A DNA stretch of 64,000 nucleotides, taken from positions 19,136 to 83,135 of the forward strand of contig DCUV01000046.1 in NCBI GenBank assembly GCA_002328585.1, in the 5' to 3' direction. Below, piece by piece: positions 36,106 through 44,014 of this stretch (position 1 is its first letter; every line of letters begins with the position of its first letter). This DNA comes from Spirochaetia bacterium UBA2205 (GTDB lineage: Bacteria; Spirochaetota; UBA4802; UB4802). The notes beneath the pieces were generated by a model, which was not told the DNA's origin, made no database searches, and was given only the letters and a program-made list of their open reading frames with translations. The translations under genes were made by a program, and so were the position numbers.

Positions 36106-36136
36106 AAAAAAAAGCATCCCTGCTTTCACAGGGATG
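36106..36136 (-). terminator. strong rho-independent terminator, minus strand
   Basis: On the minus strand CATCCCTG, loop TGAAAG, CAGGGATG, C, then eight Ts. It ends a minus-strand transcript that starts in the fliK-kamA gap, 288 bases before the kamA start codon. Confidence 0.85.
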
Positions 36137-36262
36137 AGCGTCCAAGAGGTCTCCCATTGTAAGGACTTAACTCTGGGATCCGTAAAAAATGGAGGATCGG
36201 CAATTATGGAAGTATTGCATTCCAAATTACACTGCTACTTGCCTGCATTTAAACATTGCAGG
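36106..36262 (-). ncRNA. candidate structured small RNA or leader of the kamA operon
   Basis: On the minus strand four hairpins occur in 160 bases before the terminator: CCTGCA/TGCAGG (36242-36262), GGAA/TTCC (36208-36223), GATCC/GGATC (36177-36198), and TCCCA/TGGGA (36152-36178), the last two mutually exclusive in part. The segment is less AT-rich than the DNA on both sides. No open reading frame covers it. It does not show the conserved cores of the lysine, T-box, SAM, cobalamin or glycine elements. It could be an attenuating leader or an independent sRNA. Confidence 0.5.
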
Positions 36263-36472
36263 TAATAGCGCAGAAGTTACAGTATAATTTATAGCACATA
36301 TCAATATAGGCAACAATATTTTTTAAAATATTTATAAAAATTTTTATATATTTATTTGTTATCATTACCCGCTAAAGGGGAGAAGCTTCTAAAAAAATTA
36401 AAATTAATTCATTAAAAAATATAACACATTCGATATTAATGATACGACATATATATTTTACAGGATTGATAT

Positions 36473-37855
36473 ATGGTAAAACCTGTTATATTGGATTTTG
36501 ACATTGTAACACACAATCAGAATAGTGCACGGCAGTCTGAGCCTGAGCAATCGTTTATATCATTTTTAGATGGGATTTTACAAAAAAAAGATGTAGTAGA
36601 AACTGTCAACAGCAAAAATGTCATTACTGAATTTGAAGAATCTAACCATACAAAAAATGACAACCAGGATAAATATTTTGCTGATATGGCCAATAAAAAT
36701 GAATTAAGCACTGAGAAAGCTGCCAAACATGTATCCAGTTTTAATGATAGACGTTTGGAAAAAGAAAAGGCTGATAAGGAAAAGCTACAATTGCACAATG
36801 AAGGACTTTCCCAATTTTTAACAATTTCAAATAGCAATACGATAAATAGCAGGGCGACACTCACAAAAAATAAGGATAATCCTGTAAGGATGCCTTACAG
36901 GGATATGAATATATCACCAAGAAGATTACTCCATGGATTGGATACGTCATTTACAAAAAGTAACAATACCAGTACCAATGACCTTTTTAGCACAAATACT
37001 CTATCAGGTACTAAAAAAGGCAATTCGCAATCACTGCACGATGTGATTGCAAATATGCAGAAAATAATTAATGATGAAATGGTAAACAACAATAAAAAAG
37101 GTGATATCAAAAAGCTTATTGCAAATCTTGTAACGATTCAAAAAGCTGATCCTAAAACCATGCAACAAGGGCTCATTGCAAGGCAGCGATTAGAATATAA
37201 TGAACTATCAAACACTAAAAAACCTGTGAAAAAAAACTCCGGTGTTACAGAGAAATTTGTAGATAATAATGCACCTTTAAAAAATGCTAAAAATAATGAT
37301 ACAATTTTTATCAATGCTGTACGTCATAAAGAAACACATGAAGATTTGCCCAAAACAAAGGATGTAAAAGCATCAACTGCAGAACACCATGAAACATTTA
37401 ATAATGTAAACACACGAAATGGGATTGCTTCCCAAAGCTCAGTGCAAAACGTAACGCATGAAAAAGTCATAAACAATTCTGATTTGATGCAGCTTTTACA
37501 AAAAGCAAGGATAATGCAGGAGGGTGAGAAGACCAATCTGTCATTGAAGATGTATCCTGAAAGTTTAGGCCGATTACATATTCAGTTAGGATTGGAGCAG
37601 GGAATTGTTAACGGGCGTTTTACCGTTGAGAGCGAGCAGGCGCGACAACAACTGATGCAACAGCTTGACGTTGTACGGTATGAACTGGAGCAAAGTGGTG
37701 TCCATGTTGGTGGTTTTGAGGTACATGTAAGAGATCAGCGGCAAACCGAATTTTTTCAACATGCTGAAGCTATTCCTTTAACACAAAATGCTGAATATGA
37801 AGAACAGATGAGCCGATATAGTTATCATGATGGTATGCTGGATATAATAATTTAA
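36473..37855 (+). CDS. fliK: flagellar hook-length control protein FliK
   Basis: 460 residues. Long, low-complexity, Asn/Lys-rich N-terminal part; the C-terminal FliK domain (about 345-445) has NLSLKMYPESLGRLHIQLGL, VESEQARQQLMQQLD and YELEQSGVHVGGFEVHV. It measures hook length and switches export specificity. The position before flgD-flgE matches the spirochaete tap1/fliK-flgD-flgE order. Confidence 0.9.
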   Translation: MVKPVILDFDIVTHNQNSARQSEPEQSFISFLDGILQKKDVVETVNSKNVITEFEESNHTKNDNQDKYFADMANKNELSTEKAAKHVSSFNDRRLEKEKADKEKLQLHNEGLSQFLTISNSNTINSRATLTKNKDNPVRMPYRDMNISPRRLLHGLDTSFTKSNNTSTNDLFSTNTLSGTKKGNSQSLHDVIANMQKIINDEMVNNNKKGDIKKLIANLVTIQKADPKTMQQGLIARQRLEYNELSNTKKPVKKNSGVTEKFVDNNAPLKNAKNNDTIFINAVRHKETHEDLPKTKDVKASTAEHHETFNNVNTRNGIASQSSVQNVTHEKVINNSDLMQLLQKARIMQEGEKTNLSLKMYPESLGRLHIQLGLEQGIVNGRFTVESEQARQQLMQQLDVVRYELEQSGVHVGGFEVHVRDQRQTEFFQHAEAIPLTQNAEYEEQMSRYSYHDGMLDIII

Positions 37856-37866
37856 GGAGAATGACA

Positions 37867-38475
37867 ATGCCGGAACCATTACGAATGTCAGGCGAAGATG
37901 TTGCAAAGGCGCAACTGCAGGCGAATGAGGTTAATGCTACACTGAAGGCGAAAAAGGGTAAATTGCCTGCCGAGCTTGATAAGGATTCATTTTTGAAGTT
38001 GCTTGTTGCTGAACTACGGCATCAGGACCCAACACAGCCAATGAATGACCGGGAATTTATAAGTCAGATGGCACAGTTCTCTTCGCTGGAACAGATGAGT
38101 AATATGAACCAGGCAATTGAGCGTTTGGTACTGCGGTCACAGTCCGGAGAAGCGTTTTCGCTCATCGGGAAAGAGGTGGAGGCAGTTGATTTTGCTTCAC
38201 AGCAACTGGTTCGTGGTGTTGCAAGTGGTGTTGTTTACAGGCAGGATGGAGTGAAAATTATTGTTGGTTCTACTGAAGTTTCCCTTAATGATATACATGC
38301 AGTATACATGCCCAAAAACAATCTTACAAATGAAAATAAAAAGACACAAAGCAATGAAATAACTGAGAAAACAAATAATGCAGTGAATGAACAACCCAAA
38401 GGCATGCAACAGTATCAGATGAACAATACATTTGTCAGAGGAAGTTCATCAACTATACAACCATTACGAAATTAG
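37867..38475 (+). CDS. flgD: flagellar hook capping protein FlgD
   Basis: 202 residues. The conserved core is ELDKDSFLKLLVAELRHQDPTQPMNDREFISQMAQFSSLEQMSNMN in shorter parts: LRHQDPTQPM, FISQMAQFSSLEQM. It caps the growing hook. The C-terminal part is short and Gln/Asn-rich and lacks the usual FlgD Ig and tudor-like domains, as in other spirochaetes. The start at 37867 gives AAGGAG a spacing of 7; ATG 37861 is too close. Confidence 0.92.
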   Translation: MPEPLRMSGEDVAKAQLQANEVNATLKAKKGKLPAELDKDSFLKLLVAELRHQDPTQPMNDREFISQMAQFSSLEQMSNMNQAIERLVLRSQSGEAFSLIGKEVEAVDFASQQLVRGVASGVVYRQDGVKIIVGSTEVSLNDIHAVYMPKNNLTNENKKTQSNEITEKTNNAVNEQPKGMQQYQMNNTFVRGSSSTIQPLRN

Positions 38476-38494
38476 ATAACAGGAGTTTTGCGTT

Positions 38495-39865
38495 ATGATG
38501 CGATCACTTTTTGCAGGTGTTTCCGGACTTAAAAATCATCAGACAAGGATGGATGTTATAGGCAACAACATTTCCAATGTTAATACCTATGGATTCAAAT
38601 ACAGCAGAGTCACATTCCAGGATATGCTTTCACAAACAATTTCTGGTGCTGCAAAACCTGAGGAAAACCGCGGTGGTATAAATCCGCGTCAGGTTGGGCT
38701 GGGTATGAATATTGCAGCTATTGATAAAATTTTTACCCAGGGAAGTTTGCAGACAACCGGTGTCAATACTGATATGGCAATATCGGGTGATGGTTTTTTT
38801 ATTGTGGCAGAAGGTCAAAAACATCTATATACAAGGGCTGGCACATTTGCCCTTGATAAAGATGGGACGCTGGTTAATCCTGCAAACGGGTTAAGAGTGC
38901 AGGGATGGATGGCTACAACCAATGCTGCCGGTGAAAAAGTTATCAATACGTCTGGAACGGTAGAAGATATCATTGTTCCGATTTATGGGAAAGTACCTGC
39001 AAAAGAAACCAACTATGTAAAATACAAATGTAACATAGATTCAAAATTTCCGATTGTACCCAATGATGCCAATGCTATTATGCGAACATCTGCAGGGGTT
39101 ACAACCAATATTGATATCTATGACAAATTGGGGAATCCTCACCGATTAACGCTCAATTTCTGGAAAAGCGGAGTAAATGAGTGGACTGCTTCTGCTGCTA
39201 TTACCGATACAGAGCTTGTTACGTTAGATGTACCCAATGGTGGAAACCAGCCAAATCAGATTAATGGCTCATCCAGAGTGGTGCTTAAATTTTCACCTGA
39301 GGGGCGCATCATGTCAGTGGCTGATGCTAATAGCCCTGATGAAATAAATCAGGGAAAGCTTGAGGTAAATTTAAGCTATAGGGTAGCAGGTGACCCAACA
39401 CAGCGCAATGTAAGGCTTGACTTTGGTAGTGCAGGGCTTGTGGAGGGCATTACTCAGTTTTCTTCACCATCAACCACTAAAGCTGTTGAGCAGGATGGTT
39501 ACACCATGGGGTATATGGAATCGTTTACGGTAGATAACTCAGGAATTATAACTGCAGTCTATTCAAATGGAACAAAGCAAACAGTTGGTCAGGTAGCTAC
39601 GGCTGTGTTTACCAATCCGCAGGGTTTGATTGCAGCAGGTGATAATATGTTTGAGTTGTCCAATAACTCAGGATTGCCAAATATTGGACCTGCCGGCGAA
39701 GCAGGCAGGGGTACGATAGTAGCTGGAACCCTTGAAATGTCTAATGTAGACTTATCCGAACAGTTTACCGATATGATTATTACCCAGCGTGGATTTCAAG
39801 CAAATTCAAGGACCATAACAACATCTGATCAGATGCTTCAAGAATTGATAAATCTGAAGCGGTAA
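38495..39865 (+). CDS. flgE: flagellar hook protein FlgE
   Basis: 456 residues from the first of two Mets. N-terminus MRSLFAGVSGLKNHQTRMDVIGNNISNVNT and C-terminus TDMIITQRGFQANSRTITTSDQMLQELI are the rod/hook signatures. Counting from the second Met, Lys165 (in IYGKVPAK) and the only cysteine, Cys178 (VKYKCNID), coincide with the lysinoalanine-forming pair of Treponema denticola FlgE. Covalently cross-linked hooks are therefore likely. AGGAG precedes the start. The operon ends at the terminator at 39955. Confidence 0.96.
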   Translation: MMRSLFAGVSGLKNHQTRMDVIGNNISNVNTYGFKYSRVTFQDMLSQTISGAAKPEENRGGINPRQVGLGMNIAAIDKIFTQGSLQTTGVNTDMAISGDGFFIVAEGQKHLYTRAGTFALDKDGTLVNPANGLRVQGWMATTNAAGEKVINTSGTVEDIIVPIYGKVPAKETNYVKYKCNIDSKFPIVPNDANAIMRTSAGVTTNIDIYDKLGNPHRLTLNFWKSGVNEWTASAAITDTELVTLDVPNGGNQPNQINGSSRVVLKFSPEGRIMSVADANSPDEINQGKLEVNLSYRVAGDPTQRNVRLDFGSAGLVEGITQFSSPSTTKAVEQDGYTMGYMESFTVDNSGIITAVYSNGTKQTVGQVATAVFTNPQGLIAAGDNMFELSNNSGLPNIGPAGEAGRGTIVAGTLEMSNVDLSEQFTDMIITQRGFQANSRTITTSDQMLQELINLKR

Positions 39866-40256
39866 AGAATGGAATGAGTTGTGGTTTCTAAAAAAACCGC
39901 CATAGCATAGAGATGCGTCAGGAATTAGTACATCTGAAATAATAATATTGTTTTAAAGGAGGTTTTTATACCTCCTTTTTGTTTTTATAGAGATGATATG
40001 CGGACTATTTAATGTGAGATGATGAAGCATCAGGATGCTGGTATTGATACATTTTCATAGTACCGTAAAAAAAAAAGAATTTTTTAGTTAAAAACTATTC
40101 CTTTTAAGGATATTTTTATTCATCCATCTATTTTAGAGGGTAGCATGGTATTATATAATCAGGAATAAAAATGAAATACAAAATTTATTAAATCTTTAAG
40201 CAGAAATAATTGCCATACATTTAAATAATAATGTAATACAATATGGTTTGTATAGT
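39866..40256. other. intergenic region between convergent flgE and amidohydrolase
   Basis: 391 bases, AT-rich. Apart from the flgE terminator at 39955-39982 I see no gene or repeat in it. The rest of the usual spirochaete motility operon (flbD, motA, motB, fliL and so on) does not follow. Confidence 0.6.
39955..39982 (+). terminator. rho-independent terminator of fliK-flgD-flgE
   Basis: AAAGGAGGT, loop TTTTAT, ACCTCCTTT, then TTG and TTTTT; nine-pair stem 90 bases after flgE. Confidence 0.85.
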
Positions 40257-41960
40257 TTATAATACATCGTTTCTATATACTATCATGCCACCAACTATCG
40301 TCATAATAACCTTTACGTCTTTAATTTTATCAGGTGATATGGATAAAATGTCATTTGAAAGCACTGCCATATCAGCTACCTTACCCTTGCTCAGTGAACC
40401 TTTTTGGTGTTCCATAAATTCAGCATATGCCGAGCCCATAGTATAACAATAGAGTGCCTCGAAAGGAGTGAAACATTCTTTACTATTAAGGGGTCCCATT
40501 GTACCATTTTTACTTTTTCGGGTAACAGCATAGTATATACCAAGCAACGGTTGATAATCCACCTCGGCTGGGATATCTGAACCAAAAGACATTGGCACGC
40601 CAGCTTTAAACAGTGAATAAAACATATATGCATGGATAGCCCTATCTTTGCCTAACAAAGTTATATCTTTTTGGGGGTTGCACAGGGTAAATGGTTGTAC
40701 ACATGCAACAATACCGAGCTTTTTCATTCGCTGGATATCATCTGGATGTATGATCTGTATATGTTCCATTCTGAAACGTAGTTCTTTAGTCCATGGATAC
40801 AAGCTTTGTGCTTTTTGGACAGCATTTAGTATCTCTGTTACAGCCCTGTCACCAATAGCGTGAAACGTTATCTGTTGTTTATCTTTAGCTGCATGTAAAA
40901 CAATCTTTTCTAATTCCTCCGGTGTATACCGTGGTGAGCCAACATTTCCCGGCTCATCGGCATACTCCTTTGAAAGCCATGCGGTACGGGTTGAGAATGC
41001 ACCATCAGAAAAATATTTCACCAACCCTTTGCGAACCCATAAATCATGGTTATTGAATGAGGTAAACCATGTGAATGCATAGTATAAAGGTGAATCGCCC
41101 AAAGGCCAGCAGGTAAATCTGCACGATAGTTCCTGTGAATCACGGTATTTTTTTAATAAACGTACTGTAAATGGTTCCCATGTATTATCCTGTACAGAGG
41201 TAATCCCGGCCTCTTTGTAAAGGGTCAGAGCTTTATTGATCAGCTTTTTATGGGTATCTGGCGATAGTATTTGTTTAATAAATTTTCCATATTCCGATGT
41301 ACCCATAGCAGTATCACGTAAAATGCCGTTTGGTTCACCATTTTTATCACGAATGATCTGACCGCCTTTAGGGTCAGGAGTATCTTTTGATATTTCCATT
41401 TCTTCTAACATTTTTGAGTTAACCCATGCAGCATGACCTGAATATTGCGTTAAAAAGACAGGGTTATCTGGAGCCGCTTTATCAAGGATAGATTTATGAG
41501 GTTTTGGACATGTGGGATAATCCCATGAATTACCAGTTATAAGCTCTCCTGGTTTTTTCTTTTTAGCTTCTTCATTGATAATCAGGGCAATATCTTCACA
41601 GGTCTTGTTCCATAAAATTATTTCAGAATAAAAGGAGCCGGCAGCTAAGGTATGTGTATGATTATCATTAAATCCGGGAATAAGTGTTTTACCTTTTAGA
41701 TTAATCTTTATTGCAGTATCACCTGCTTTTATTAATGCTTCCTGTAATTTACCCAAAAACAATATTCTGCTACCTTTAACAACAATTGCTTCCGGTTTAG
41801 TAATACTATTATCCATAGTAATGATATTCCCATTATACAGTAACAATATCGTATCACTTTCTTTTTCAACATATGCACGATTCAATGTACAAAACAGGAA
41901 TGTGATAATGGCTAGAATGAAGATTGATATAAATAATAATATTTTTTGTTTACGTTGCAT
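40257..41960 (-). CDS. YtcJ-like amidohydrolase, membrane-anchored
   Basis: 567 residues. N-terminal hydrophobic anchor (ILLFISIFILAIITFLFC), then the Amidohydro_3 fold: LIPGFNDNHTHTL (metal HxH), QYSGHAAWVNSKML, SVQDNTWEPF, ITFHAIGDRAV, RMEHIQIIHPDD, SFGSDIPAEVDYQPL and the C-terminal strand GSLSKGKVADMAVL. Hydrolyses an amide or related bond in an unknown substrate, outside the membrane. Solitary gene. Confidence 0.87.
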   Translation of the reverse strand: MQRKQKILLFISIFILAIITFLFCTLNRAYVEKESDTILLLYNGNIITMDNSITKPEAIVVKGSRILFLGKLQEALIKAGDTAIKINLKGKTLIPGFNDNHTHTLAAGSFYSEIILWNKTCEDIALIINEEAKKKKPGELITGNSWDYPTCPKPHKSILDKAAPDNPVFLTQYSGHAAWVNSKMLEEMEISKDTPDPKGGQIIRDKNGEPNGILRDTAMGTSEYGKFIKQILSPDTHKKLINKALTLYKEAGITSVQDNTWEPFTVRLLKKYRDSQELSCRFTCWPLGDSPLYYAFTWFTSFNNHDLWVRKGLVKYFSDGAFSTRTAWLSKEYADEPGNVGSPRYTPEELEKIVLHAAKDKQQITFHAIGDRAVTEILNAVQKAQSLYPWTKELRFRMEHIQIIHPDDIQRMKKLGIVACVQPFTLCNPQKDITLLGKDRAIHAYMFYSLFKAGVPMSFGSDIPAEVDYQPLLGIYYAVTRKSKNGTMGPLNSKECFTPFEALYCYTMGSAYAEFMEHQKGSLSKGKVADMAVLSNDILSISPDKIKDVKVIMTIVGGMIVYRNDVL

Positions 41961-42153
41961 AAAGCCCTCGTTTTGTATTTATCATGATGAGGCTAAAGTT
42001 ACAATACAGGGAATATTCTGTAAATTAAAAAAAGTTTTTATGGGGAGCGCTAAACGATGTTTTGATACATATAGTTAATGAATAAAAAAATGACAGGTGA
42101 GTGCTGATGGCCATTGTGGGGTTGCCCATAAGATATGGAAATGCTGTGTTGCC

Positions 42154-42231
42154 GTCATTTGAAACGAAGTGAAGAATCTTGCTCTTTTATGAAAAAATAG
42201 AATTCTTCGGGACCAAGTTTTCCAGAATGAC
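42154..42231. repeat. MITE-like inverted repeat with GTCATT/AATGAC ends
   Basis: 78 bases that start GTCATTTGAAA and end TTTTCCAGAATGAC, an imperfect inverted repeat, with an inner pair GAAGAAT/ATTCTTC around a short AT loop. Elements with ends like GTCATTC and the phrase CGAAGTGAAGAATCTTGCTC are scattered widely between genes in many bacterial genomes (from memory). A single copy here; the family assignment is inference. Confidence 0.5.
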
Positions 42232-42311
42232 AATGTGGGCCGTGTAATCCTGAATCATGTCCTGAACTGGTTTCATAATCGCAGTTAATTAATTAAATTA
42301 TGGGTCAAGCA

Positions 42312-42396
42312 CAGAATGACAGAAGCAGGATGCCAACCTGAACCCTGATTCAGGATATCTATTGAATATAAGATGCTTCAACAAATCCAGCATGAC
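42312..42396. repeat. second degenerate repeat with GAATGACA/GCATGACA ends
   Basis: Begins AGAATGACAGAAGCAGGATGCC and ends ATCCAGCATGACA, with an internal perfect palindrome CCTGAA-CCCTGA-TTCAGG (42337-42354). Same general style as the element 80 bases upstream. Probably an old intergenic repeat. Confidence 0.4.
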
Positions 42397-42447
42397 AATA
42401 ATGAATAATCATATTTTTTTAGAGGAGGAGCTTAATGCCGGCAGGAA

Positions 42448-42482
42448 AAATAAAAAAGGGCAGGTTAACAGCCTGCCCTTTA
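42448..42482 (-). terminator. rho-independent terminator of the sigma factor gene
   Basis: On the minus strand AAAGGGCAGGC, TGTTAA, CCTGCCCTTT, followed by TTTATTTTT. It starts five bases after the stop codon of the sigma gene. Confidence 0.88.
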
Positions 42483-42487
42483 AGAAA

Positions 42488-43324
42488 TTATTCAATATAA
42501 TCAGCTAAATACGAAAATCGCTGCTTAATTTTCTGCATTGCTCGGGCTTCTATCTGGCGAACTGTTTCAGCAGAAATACCAAACTCATTTCCGACATCCT
42601 TTAAAGTAACAGGTTCACTCCCATCAAGCCCAAACCTCTTTGTTAAGATAAGCCGTTCATTCTCCATTAATGATTCCATTGCTGACTTTAGTTCCTTTTT
42701 TAAATCTCTGCGTGAAATGCTGGTGTCAGGAGAAAGAAACTTTTCATCGCTTACTACCTCATAAAGATTAAATTCGTCGTCATTAAGCGGATATTCTAAT
42801 GAAACGGTAGGTTGGAATACCTCTAATATATCACTTACACTTCGTTCATCAATACCCAGCATATCTGCAATATCTCTATAAGAAGGTTCTTTCCCTAATT
42901 CGTTGGTAAGCTCATCCTGAGCCCGTTTAATCTTTTTAAAGAGATCTCCTTTACGGATAGGAACACGGATAGTTCGGCTTCGTTTTGCAATAAAACGTGT
43001 AATATAGTGCTTGATCCAGTATGAAGCATATGTTGAAAAACGGCAGCCCATGTTGTAATCAAACTTCTCTGCTGCTCTTATTAAACCTAAATTGCCCTCC
43101 TGAATCAGGTCAATAAGAGATGACTCTAAATTTGTATAATTTTTTGCAATCTTTACAACCAGCCGCAAATTAGCATTAATCAACGATTCCTTTGCTTTTT
43201 CATCACCGATGCCTTTTTTCTTTGCTAAATCAATCTCTTCTTCCTGAGTGAGAAGTTCAACCTGATTAATGGCATTGAAATATTGATTAATAGATAAATC
43301 TTCAAAATCGTTATATCTTTTCAT
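42488..43324 (-). CDS. group 2 sigma-70 factor (RpoD/RpoS-like)
   Basis: 278 residues, without the long region 1.1 of a primary sigma. Region 1.2/2 (LLTQEEEIDLAKKK, LRLVVKIAKNYTN, LIDLIQEGNLGLIRAAEKFDY, FSTYASYWIKHYITR), region 3 (IRVPIRKGDLFKKIKRA, LGKEPSYRDIADMLG), region 4 (LILTKRFGLDGSEP, TLKDVGNEFGISAETVRQIEARAM). Region 2.4 and 4.2 residues match RpoD-type -10/-35 recognition. AGGAGGCAGCC precedes the start. I infer a stress or stationary-phase sigma. Confidence 0.88.
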   Translation of the reverse strand: MKRYNDFEDLSINQYFNAINQVELLTQEEEIDLAKKKGIGDEKAKESLINANLRLVVKIAKNYTNLESSLIDLIQEGNLGLIRAAEKFDYNMGCRFSTYASYWIKHYITRFIAKRSRTIRVPIRKGDLFKKIKRAQDELTNELGKEPSYRDIADMLGIDERSVSDILEVFQPTVSLEYPLNDDEFNLYEVVSDEKFLSPDTSISRRDLKKELKSAMESLMENERLILTKRFGLDGSEPVTLKDVGNEFGISAETVRQIEARAMQKIKQRFSYLADYIE

Positions 43325-43612
43325 GGCTGCCTCCTATCCATGATTTGCTCATCACTATAATTAAAAGCAATTTATGTGCCAAATACTTCATTTTTTTTAA
43401 TATTACAAAAATAATTCAACAGGAATAAAAAAAATATTGGGTATTTCAGCCTATTTTTTATTATATAGTAATGAAAAAATCTTGAAAGTTACAAATAAAT
43501 TAGTATACTATTAAAAAATAATATAATTAGCTTCTAAAATGCTTGATAATTTGCATAAATAGTGTTCATTACAGTTGCAATTGTGCCTAAAAACAAAGAA
43601 TAAAGTCAACAA

Positions 43613-43661
43613 GTGTATAATAAATACACATAGACATAGCTTAGTGTGTATTAATTACACA
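43613..43661. promoter_or_regulatory. two candidate operator palindromes
   Basis: GTGTAT-N5-ATACAC (43613-43629) and TGTGTA-N5-TACACA (43645-43661), with starts 32 bases apart (about three helical turns). A third site of the same form, GTGTA-ATTGT-TACAC, lies at 45456-45470 upstream of rho. The binding factor is unknown. Confidence 0.4.
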
Positions 43662-43742
43662 TAATAGAACATTTTTGCCAATATACCATTAATAAATAAA
43701 CGCACTCACTACAAGCGCGTTAATTGTTATAACTGCATGGTA

Positions 43743-43759
43743 TCTATCCGAAGGATAGA
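43743..43759 (-). terminator. UUCG hairpin after rpmE
   Basis: On the minus strand TCTATCC-TTC-GGATAGA, containing a C(UUCG)G tetraloop, about 20 bases after the rpmE stop. It lacks a U tract, so it may mark an RNA 3' end made by processing or a rho site rather than an intrinsic terminator. Confidence 0.35.
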
Positions 43760-43777
43760 ATATCCAATTCCTGTAGA

Positions 43778-43978
43778 TTATTTAATGTTATATTTCTTCT
43801 TAAATTTTTCTACACGCCCTGTTGTGTCAATAATCTTTTGCTTCTTAGTATAAAATGGATGACAGTTTGAACATATTTCTACATGCAGATCCTTAACCGT
43901 TGAACGAGTGTGAATCTCATTCCCACATGCACACTTTATCACAGTATCAAAATATTCAGGATGTATACCTTTTTTCAT
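43778..43978 (-). CDS. rpmE: 50S ribosomal protein L31
   Basis: 66 residues: MKKGIHPEYFDTVIKCACGN, then CSNCHPFYTKKQK. The cysteines (CACG, CSNC) make this the zinc-containing form. It lies 36 bases downstream of rho and is probably co-transcribed. Confidence 0.95.
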   Translation of the reverse strand: MKKGIHPEYFDTVIKCACGNEIHTRSTVKDLHVEICSNCHPFYTKKQKIIDTTGRVEKFKKKYNIK

Positions 43979-44014
43979 AATAACTATCTCCTTATGCCAA
44001 ATAATTATATCGCA

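Larger units (their letters stand above)
35819..36472. other. intergenic region between divergent kamA and fliK
   Basis: 654 bases. It holds the candidate minus-strand RNA and its terminator (36106-36262). The flanks (35880-36100 and 36290-36470) are extremely AT-rich with many A and T runs and should contain the divergent promoters, though no clear -35/-10 pair or sigma-28 site could be fixed. A short GC-richer patch, ACCCGCTAAAGGGGA, lies at about 36366-36381. Confidence 0.6.
41961..42487. other. intergenic region with repeat debris
   Basis: 527 bases between two minus-strand genes. It contains at least two hairpin-forming repeat-like segments (42154-42231 and 42312-42396) and the sigma gene terminator. 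No open frame of note. Confidence 0.6.
43325..43777. other. intergenic region upstream of the sigma gene with paired palindromes
   Basis: 453 bases, AT-rich. Two related palindromes lie together: GTGTAT-AATAA-ATACAC (43613-43629) and TGTGTA-TTAAT-TACACA (43645-43661). They are 290-340 bases upstream of the sigma gene start and 117-165 bases downstream of the rpmE stop. No gene seen. Confidence 0.55.

Noticed and set aside
36106..36262. Lysine riboswitch (L box) controlling kamA
   Set aside because: The conserved AGAGG, AGTAA and GCCGAAG core elements are not in the minus-strand sequence.
36290..36472. Sigma-28 type promoter upstream of fliK
   Set aside because: No TAAA-N15-GCCGATAA-like pair was found; the region is simply AT-rich.
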